Assembly: GCF_010015445.1 (NCBI RefSeq)
Contig: NC_053120.1
Location: forward strand, 7,125,614-7,189,613
Origin: Perca fluviatilis
Taxonomy: Eukaryota > Chordata > Actinopteri > Perciformes > Percidae
Length of the DNA stretch: 64,000 nt
Direction of reading: 5' to 3'
The notes beneath the pieces were generated by a model, which made no database searches, had not been told where the DNA came from, and saw nothing but the letters and a program-made list of their open reading frames with translations. The number at the start of each line of letters is the position of its first letter. Position 1 is the stretch's first letter. Shown piece after piece: positions 22,979-64,000 of the stretch. The position numbers and the translations under genes were made by a program.

Positions 22979-24100
22979 TTTGCCGAATAAATAATGAATT
23001 GCGATCACTGTTTTGGTCATTTTATGAAATGAAGAAGTTTTGGGTCAATTCCGCTTTCTTTGCAGAAATATAATGGCTTGTGTGTGTAAAGCGTCCTTGG
23101 TTTCATGAAATGCACTATATTAATCTAAGTTATTACTACGTTGGTTGCTACAACAATCTCTTAATGCTTTGGCTCGTGACACAGTGACAGTGCTACCTGT
23201 TTTAGCTCACGATACATCCAAAGTAGGGTAAGTTACCGTATGCAACACTTGAAATGCAACGATGCATCTATAACGTACTCTCTTATTGTAAATGAATGAC
23301 TATCTGTCAGAGCAAAACATTCATCGCGACGATACGACCTCCCCGTAACGTTAACTCCTAGACCTTTATGACAGCGAGTGTGGTAAAAACACTACTGCTT
23401 TTGTCCAAAGGTGTCGCTGAAATCATCACAAACTCAAAGTTACATATAAGCAGCATCTCATGCCCCCTATTTGACAGCTCCTTGACTCCTTGGTCCTCGG
23501 CTGAACCGGAAGTTGTTCTGTCCCTCCTCGGTGAAGGCCGTCTCAAAGCTCTTATTTCTGCCCCGAGGGCCGAGGAGCGGGCATCGAGGAGAGATCGTCG
23601 AGGAGCTATAGGCGAGGATACACGAGAGCAGCCTTCCCTGAAGCCGTGCAGCTAAAGGAGTTGCTAACTCCGCCGAAACAGTTGACGAATTCATGTGGCG
23701 CTTCAGCCTCCTCTAAAACACATTTGCTCGATGCCTCTCTCCTCCCATGATCCCACGAGGAAGGGAGGCAGGTGGAGGACTCAAGGAGGCAATTTAGGGC
23801 TATGGGACGTACCCATAGCCACTTTAACACGTTTACTTGCTAACAGTCTTCTTCTCCACTGCCTTTGTTGGTGCATTGCTGCGTTTACTGCCACCAACTG
23901 TGAATCAGCAGAATACCATAAAACCAATGGCAAGATGTGAATTGTGCATATGTTTTCCCGTGCGTGTGACCAACACTTTTAATACTATTGGGCCCAACTC
24001 GTAAAAAAAAGCAAATGCATACATGTAACACCGCTTGTAGTCAAGAACTCCACAGGGTACTTTTAAAATTCAATTTTGAATGAAGATTTTAGCATTTTCC
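22979..24100. other. intergenic, unassigned
   Basis: Includes a CpG-richer segment (about 23480-23650) with repeated cgaggag motifs. No gene is recognised; open frames on both strands lack any family signature. Confidence 0.45.
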
Positions 24101-24139
24101 TTATAGGTGTGTGGCTGAGCATGATTTCTCTGAAGCTGA

Positions 24140-24474
24140 TTCTGTCGGGTCTCGCGGCTCTGATGATCCCGTTGTGTACAAAAAAGTAGGTCTGCCCCTG
24201 ACCTGAGATAACTCTGTTCTGTCTGACCACCCCGCCTCTCTTCTGATCTGACTGCACAAAAAACACTAACCTGTCAGCTACCACATGTGGATGTTCCATG
24301 TTCCGTACTTTGCATGTTTTTAATCCCTCATGTCTCTCTGTCTTTACATCAACCTGCTCATTACACAGACACGCTTTACACCAGCAGTCAGTCAGCCATA
24401 GGAGGGGCCCTATATCATAAGATATCACAGACGGACAGGCTGTACCACAGTCCACATTCCCCCAAAGAACACAG
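24140..24474. repeat. duplicated segment, copy A
   Basis: Nearly identical to 25300-25655 (shared gatgatcccgttgtgtac, ctgcccctgacctgagataa and catgtggatgttccatgttc). It breaks into a minisatellite at 24474. Confidence 0.9.
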
Positions 24475-24798
24475 AAAAAGCTTGACCCTGGAACCTGTAC
24501 CTGAACCTGAAAGCTTGACCCTGGAACCTGAACCTGGAAGCTTGACCCTGGAACCTGTACCTGAACCTGAACCTGAACCTGGAAGCTTGACTGGAACCTG
24601 TACCTGTACCTGAACTTGAACCTGAAAGCTTGACCCTGGAACCTGTATCTGAACCTGGATGCTTGACCCTGGAACCTGTACCTGAACCTGAAAGCTTGAC
24701 CATGGAACCTGTACCTGAACCTAAACCTGAACCTGAAAGCTTGACCCTGGAACCTGAACCTGGAAGCTTGACCCTGGAACCTGAACCTGCCTGTCTGT
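24474..24798. repeat. minisatellite based on CCTGAA/CCTGTA hexamers
   Basis: Hierarchical array: hexamers cctgaa and cctgta grouped into units of roughly 30-50 bp that begin agcttgaccctggaacctg, about nine units with variable hexamer number. It reads through as Gly/Ser- or Arg/Phe-rich peptides in several frames, so the frames are not genes. Confidence 0.92.
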
Positions 24799-25058
24799 AA
24801 GCTTCCACGTGATTGTGTTTACTCAGGTGTAATACAAGCAGTTGAAGCTCTCCTTATGAGTGACGGAGGTCCACAATACATAATGTCAATCTCAGAGAGC
24901 CCCTGGGTGTCGGCCTGTGTTGTATTCATGCAGGTGTGCATTCTTTCTGTGGGTGTGATTTCAAACAAACCCTGTTTTTCTAAGCTCGTCTTTCGTAGAT
25001 ACCCCTCTTTTGACGGCCTCCAAAGGGCAGGGTTTAAATCACCACAAATGGAACCTGG

Positions 25059-25062
<4 letters not shown>

Positions 25063-25123
<61 letters not shown>

Positions 25124-25124
25124 G
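25063..25124. repeat. (GT)n microsatellite
   Basis: About 30 GT units between the two duplicated segments. Confidence 0.96.
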
Positions 25125-25299
25125 TGTGTGTGTACGTGTGTGTGAGTAGCTCCTGAGACAACAAGTCTGTTTTTCCCGTTGCTCCTGTCAAAGGTAAACA
25201 TTCCAGTCTTGGGACGTTCAATGCCAAGCGCTGTTTGATCTCCATCATGTGACATCTGAAAGAGATGGAGCAGCAGCCAAACAAGGGCTTTGTGGTTTT

Positions 25300-25655
25300 C
25301 CTGTCGGGGTCTCAGGGCTCTGATGATCCCGTTGTGTACATGTGTTTTCCGAAAAAAGTAGGTCTGCCCCTGACCTGAGATAACTCTGTTCTGTCTGACC
25401 ACCCCGCCTCTCTTCTGATCTGACTGCACAAAAAACACTAACCTGTCAGCTACCACATGTGGATGTTCCATGTTCCGTACTTTGCATGTTTTTAATCCCT
25501 CATGTCTCTCTGTCTTTACATCACCCTGCTCATTACACAGACATGCTGTGCTTTACACGCTTTACACCAACAGTCAGTCAGCCATATGAGGGGCCCAATA
25601 TCATAAGATATCACAGACGGACAGGCTGTACCACAGTCCACATTCCTTCAAAGAA
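25300..25655. repeat. duplicated segment, copy B
   Basis: Second copy of 24140-24474, about 1.17 kb away in direct orientation, with a 12-base insertion near 25339-25350 and an extra tgctgtgctttacacgcttt stretch near 25545. It then runs into unrelated LINE-tail-like sequence (to about 25860). Confidence 0.9.
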
Positions 25656-25919
25656 CACAGAGTACATCCTCATCATCCAATCGCAGTTCAACTGAGGACA
25701 GACTGAATTAAACTCCCCGCAGACTTTGCAACCACTTAATCCATTCATTTATTTTAATTTGTTCGTTCTGTTTGTGTTTGCCTCATGTGAAGCGCCCTTG
25801 AGTCCCTTAGCAAGGCGTTCGAAAAATCAGAGCTATTATTATTTTCACTATTATTATTAATAAACACACTGTATGTATCAGGAAACTTTTAATTTAACTT
25901 TTAATGACAGTCTATAATT

Positions 25920-28300
25920 TTTAGCAGATAAATTAGCAGTGTTGGACCAGGTATTTTGATTCTTTACTTAATGAAAGTAGCAGTAACACAATGAAAAAAA
26001 CGCTCCTTTTAAAGTCCTCCATTCAATGTTTTTTACTTATAGTAAAAGTGGATAAGTGTTAACAGCAATATACACTCCACTATTACATAGAAGTAAAAGT
26101 ATGCAGCCCAGCCCCCTACAGAGCACAGTGGTGGAAAGTAAAATCAAGTAGCGAGTACTAAATATTACACTTTTAACTCAACTACATTAATCTGACATTA
26201 ATTCTCTGATTAAGATTTTATGTCAAAAATGAATGATATAACAATTAAACTGCTCAATCATACCATAATGCTATACACATTATTGTATTGGTGATAATTT
26301 AATAAGCACTTTTCTGCTACATTACAAGTGCTTTTACTTTGAAGTTGTATTTTGCTGGTAATACTTCCATACCTTTACTAAAGTCTTTGGCCGACTTTAA
26401 CTTTTATTGCTACTTTTACTCAAGTAATCGAAATATTCGCACCAAAATGTAAATAAGTGCAACTGTCAAATACATGTAGTGGAGTAAAATGTACACTATT
26501 CCCCATCCTTAAAAGAATTGGAGTATTTAAGTGGAATACAAGAACCACTTCCTCTGGCTGTAAACTTTTGTTTTCATGATGAGAATGGGGATGTTGAGTT
26601 ATGCATTAAAGCACTTCCAGTTCAGTGAGAGTGAGAAAAAACAAACATTTGGACATCCTGTAGGGACATGCTGTAGGTTATCGGCTGCACATGTGTACAC
26701 ATCATTTGAATTACTGACAGAATGGACTAAATAAAACCCTTCAACCTCAGCAGGTTGCTCATTACAAGCTCTGCACGCTGTGCAGCCAAACTTTCTTCAA
26801 ATCAACAGAACTTTATTCTATATTTTAGCGAAGATTGCAAATACATCAGACAGAATTTTGGAAAAAATGTGTTTAAAATGATGCAGAAAGTCTTTCCCTT
26901 TAATGGAATGATACAGCCATGAAGACACACCTGATATTACCCTCAAATGGAATGTCAGGTCTCTCAAAACGCTTAACACAAGGCAACCGCAGGCAACAGA
27001 GCTTGTTTTCCTTTATACCAGAAAAGCTTGATTTGTATTAATCTGTAAATTATATGGTTAAAACGATACAGACTAGCCCTTTAATCATCTAACGACTGCT
27101 AGAAGAATTAAACATATTCTTTAGTTAAGTAAAAAAAAATAATACCACAATGTTAAAACACTCATTTACAAGTGGAATTATTAGCAATATGTGCTTGAAA
27201 ATTCATACCCAAGATGCAGCATAAGGCAGAAAGTAAGTACAGTAATTTAATTTAATTCAAGTTCTATACTTAGGGGAAATTTTAAGTGCATTTACTTTAC
27301 TTACGCATTTCAATTGAATGCATCCGTATACTTCTACTTCAGAAGTGTAAGGTACATTATACTTTCTACTGTACATTTACCTGAGAGCTATAGTTACTAG
27401 TTATTTACTTAAGTAAATGTACTCGTGATGCAGACTAGCTCTTTACAGAGTGCAATGGAACAAAGTTATTCAAGTACTGTACTTAATGAATGAAATCTTT
27501 ATTTCGAACAATTAAAAGAAAAAATATATATAAAATGTATGAGCGAATAACAAAAAAAGCCCTATAGGCTCAGCAGGTCCTACCCCCAGTCCTTACCACA
27601 ACTAAATCACAGTCAAACAAGATAAATCAAAAAGACCATTTTAAATAATGCAAAAATACTACTCCAATTTATGTCCTACTTTATCTAGCTATTAAGATAA
27701 GGAAGAACAAGTTTAGGTAATAAAATAAGATAAGGTACTACAAGTGTAAGGTACTTTACTTAATTATATCCATTTTATATTTTACACTTCAACTGCACTA
27801 CATTTTTGAGTGACATATTGCAGGTTTTTTGCTGTTTGATTTTACTAAATAAATGTATGATGAGCTGTTAACAAACTTTATGAGAACACGGATACCAAAA
27901 ATGGAACATTCCAAACACTCATGGTGTTGGTTTTCTGCACATATGGTAGATAATCTGCTCTCTACACATACACAATCTCTGCAGTGTGAATGTTTTTCTG
28001 GTAGTGGACGTGTTCATAACATCAGCGTGAGGCTCCTTCTGAACAACAGTTTTTTTTGTCTGCAAATAAGCTAAACTAAACTAAAGTAGGCAAAGCAACT
28101 CTATTCATATAGCTTAGTTCAGCAACAAGGTAATCCAAAGTGCTTTACATAAAACATAAAAGAGCAGTTAAAAACAATTAAAAACATATCAACTCTCTCA
28201 GAGAAAACAACACGCTGACATTGACCCCAATGTTGCTCCAAACTTCTTACATCAGCTACTCTGTTTTTCTACTGTTACGTAACCTTATAACTGAGCTCAA
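25920..28300. other. AT-rich intergenic with diverged repeats
   Basis: Contains several degenerate stretches of the 'agtggaaagtaa...tacttaagta' type (about 26120-26480, 27240-27490), a widespread fish repeat style also seen near 10200 and 49710-50220. No gene is seen. Confidence 0.45.
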
Positions 28301-28316
28301 TGGCCTCTCAATATGC

Positions 28317-28318
<2 letters not shown>

Positions 28319-28355
<37 letters not shown>
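28319..28355. repeat. (GT)n microsatellite
   Basis: GT tract about 60 bases beyond the inferred adcy1 3' end. Confidence 0.95.
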
Positions 28356-28356
<1 letters not shown>

Positions 28357-28394
28357 GGTAAAAATAAGCACAGGAAGATCACTTTTAACTCCAG

Positions 28395-30771
28395 GAGACA
28401 TGTCCCCGCTGGCTTTATTTTTTATAATCATAATACGTCCAATATCATCGCAGTGCAAACACTTAGTATAAAATATCGTCTTTAACAAAATTTACATTCA
28501 CATAAAACATCTCGATAAATACATCTTCAACAAAAGAACTTGACAAATATCGGTTCATTCATAATATATCTCTGAAAAAGACTCTGCAATGTACAATAAT
28601 AGCAAGTAATACCTACATATAACAATTGAAACCCGTATCATACAGTATGAAAATATCCAATTTACAGGAAAAAAATATTGTAAATAACTTCTTTTCCATC
28701 AATTTCAAACAACTGGTTAAAGCAAGTGTATAAAAATCCTCATTTTTAATCTCTTAGAAACTCAAATTAAGCATTCAAGCTACTATATAGACTGTATGTA
28801 TATATTTTAAATATGATGACAAGAAGTACAACATCATCATTTCAGTCAGTTTATCGTGTCCAAATAAATCTTTTCAAAAAAAAATCAACACTTGCCATCA
28901 TTTCATCATTGAGTTACAAAACTGTTAAAGAACAGTAAAAATACAGGCATTCAACAAAAAGGGAAAATCCACAATAACCGTAGCCACGCATTCAGTTGTG
29001 CTACAGCTCAACACCAACAAGTTTGATATGTTTATGAAAATAGGTTGGCACATTTGAAAACCAGCTACCTGTTGACTACAGCAGGAGCGGGGAGGAGGTG
29101 AAACCCCCGTCCTGATGTCAAACTGTCCTAAAAAAAGAAGGTTTGCACACCAAGCTCATGAAGAAGACACGGGTCAAAAAAAGCACCTTACATTCAAGAG
29201 GACCGCTACCTTTAGCGCATGCATGAGGACTACATTTAAACAGAGTCACTGTGTGTCCGCTGCTCGGCCTGTATGAATGTTTCATCAAAGCATGCATGTA
29301 AGAGCCACAGGCTTGCAGGCAGTGCATGCTAGAACAGATTAGAGGAGAGTTAATGGCTGTGGTAAGCCCTACTGTGAGTAGCATGCTATACCATAAAATA
29401 AATCATCTGGATTTGTGTGAGGAAGCCAGACACAGAGGTTTGGGTGTCTCCTCATAAACAGCAGTTTTCTTCGCTCGACCAAAGCAGATTTTGAGTTCAT
29501 GAAAATAGTAGAACGGAATATTGAAACAATAGAAAATATTTTCTTAATAAACAAGCACGCAGAGAAAAAAAAACAGTTTCTTTTTTCAAATAGAAATCCA
29601 CGAGGAAGGAATCACACTCGCACAATACAGAAAATAAGTTTTTCTAAGTCATGCGTCAACTCCACAGAGATACAGACTGGTGTGGCTAGCTATGCACATT
29701 CTATTGGCTACATACAATATCAGGTCAAAAATAGGATCCAGCTGGCTACAGCATGCAAGGGGCTGAGATAGGAGACAAACCGCTTTATTGCTACACTTTG
29801 ACGAGGAAGAATCTGGAAGTCAAGCATCACAGGGAAACAGACAGCACACATGACCGAAATGCAGCAGTGGCATCATGCACTCAAAGACACTGAGCGGCTC
29901 AGGGTAACAAGAGTTTACCTCATGTGCCGCTGGAGCGTTAAAGTGAAGGGGCATAAATGTCCAGGAGATGATTTGAAGGCAATGCCCTGTCATATTTTGG
30001 CAAGTTTATACTACCATTTACAATTATACATTTGGCTTCATCCACTTTAAAAACATATACCTCTTGGACAACTGCAATTCATTAATTCATCTGAAGTGGT
30101 GTCCAATAAATCAATAAAGGATCTAAAAGGCAAAAAAATAAAAAATGGCAAGGAACTCATTGTGAGGGGTGTTCGCTAAGGCAAAAGCACTGATTTGGCT
30201 TCATACTGAGAGAAAAGGGTCAGCTAAAAGTTGTTAAAGGAAATTCCACATGTGGTTGTTGTTGCGACAGAGGCTTTCGTGCTACACTATCAATTGTGCA
30301 ATTGTTTGTTATTTCGATGCTGATTTAGGTTGTTGCAGTTGTGGAGACAGTAGTGGGTGTCGACTCTGAAATCGCGAAGACACCCTTAACCTTCGATTGG
30401 TTACTGAGCAACGTGGCTGAAAGAATCCTGCGTCTTGTTCGTGGCACCCCAACCGGTGTGAAACAACAAACAGGCCTCGAGTGTGGAGGGAGAGTCCGAC
30501 CGAGGTCGCCTAAACGCAGTCCAGGCCCCGAGTCTAGGCCCCGAGTCTAGGCCCCGAGTCCAGGCCTCCCATTGGACGATTAGCGCCTCAGCTGCCTCCC
30601 ACAGCCAGTAGAAGAAGAGTGGAGGTCGGCTCTTTTTCCCCGCTTTGAAAAAACTCTCTCTGCTACCGCTATCTTGTTGCCATCCGTGCTATCCCCCCCA
30701 CACACACCCCCCCCACCCCTCCTCCACTCTCACTTTCTTGTTAACCACGATCACAATGAAGAAAGTATCCG
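28395..30771 (-). other. adcy1: adcy1 3'UTR (inferred)
   Basis: Follows the adcy1 stop codon at 30772 and runs to a - strand AATAAA at 28414-28419. It is AT-rich and free of recognisable repeats between about 28480 and 29100, as in a long neuronal 3'UTR; mammalian ADCY1 also has a very long one. A 13-bp repeat (aggccccgagtct, three copies) lies at 30521-30566. The extent is inferred, not shown. Confidence 0.5.
28414..28419 (-). terminator. adcy1: candidate adcy1 poly(A) signal
   Basis: AATAAA on the - strand, 2.35 kb beyond the stop codon. Other hexamer-like sites upstream could also be used. Confidence 0.4.
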
Positions 30772-63584
<32,813 letters not shown>

Positions 63585-64000
63585 CTACAGATGGACACAA
63601 AGAGACAGATAATCTGAAACGACCTTCTGTAGTCCACGGTGTTAGTAATACCAGATAAGTGAAAAAGAGTGGCAGCCGCTAGCGGCGTGGCTCTCGGGAT
63701 GCAAATGTCAGTCTGTCAGACCACTTTTTGGTCGTGATTGAAATATCTCAAAAACTAATGGATGGATTGCCCTGAAATGGTAAAACATTATACCTGCTTG
63801 ACATAAGCATGTTAGCATTATGACATTTGCATTTAGCTGAAAGCATCGCTGTGCCTGAGCACAGCCTCAAAAAGAGCCACTAGCGTGTAGACTTGAAGTC
63901 TTGTTTTCAACAGTGCGACATAATAGTCCATCATAGATAGTAGGATCCAATTCTCTGGATCTGGATCACAGATTTCACAGGCTTCTAATGCTTCACCACA
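63585..64000. other. adcy1: adcy1 intron (5' side of the first visible exon)
   Basis: Intronic on the - strand. It contains a repeat shared with 61290-61580 and no further exon. Confidence 0.7.

Noticed and set aside
24425..24808. Open frame rich in Gly-Ser-Arg on the - strand
   Set aside because: It is a reading of the CCTGAA minisatellite; other frames are equally open.

Overview
The window is nuclear DNA from a teleost fish. Split genes with GT/AG introns, many CA/GT microsatellites, tRNA-derived SINEs, LINE 3' ends and TTAA-flanked miniature transposons all point that way. Protein-level matches and gene order identify the adcy1 - igfbp1 - igfbp3 neighbourhood, which is also conserved in mammals.

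Layout. Positions 1-1361 are the last intron of igfbp3 (+ strand), and 1362-1487 is its terminal coding exon, followed by 3'UTR. Convergent to it, igfbp1 (- strand) is complete: four coding exons between 8673 and 6862, a TATA box at about 8830 and a 3'UTR running to about 5735. Positions 8840-28400 are intergenic and rich in repeats; I see no further protein gene there. From about 28400 to the end, the - strand carries the 3' two thirds of adcy1, the calmodulin-stimulated adenylyl cyclase. Sixteen coding exons (63584 down to 30772) encode the last 791 residues: the end of C1a, the calmodulin-binding C1b segment, six membrane spans, all of C2a and the tail. The first coding exons lie beyond the right edge.

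Gene roles. Igfbp1 and Igfbp3 are secreted IGF-binding proteins. Adcy1 is a membrane cyclase. Their linkage is ancestral synteny and not an operon; nothing shows that they act together.

Most other DNA is mobile or tandem repeat. The strongest unusual structures are four. (1) A TTAA-flanked miniature element occurs three times, with 0, 6 and about 37 copies of a 46-bp internal minisatellite; the largest array contains an ordered 18-unit duplication. (2) A three-layer nest at 59.5-61.3 kb has a diverged 28S rRNA fragment at its core. (3) A poly(A) retrocopy with a 13-bp target duplication lies inside another miniature element. (4) CA-rich tracts sit just downstream of the 5' splice site in five of fifteen adcy1 introns. 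I found no bacterial-type system, CRISPR array or clearly new protein machine.
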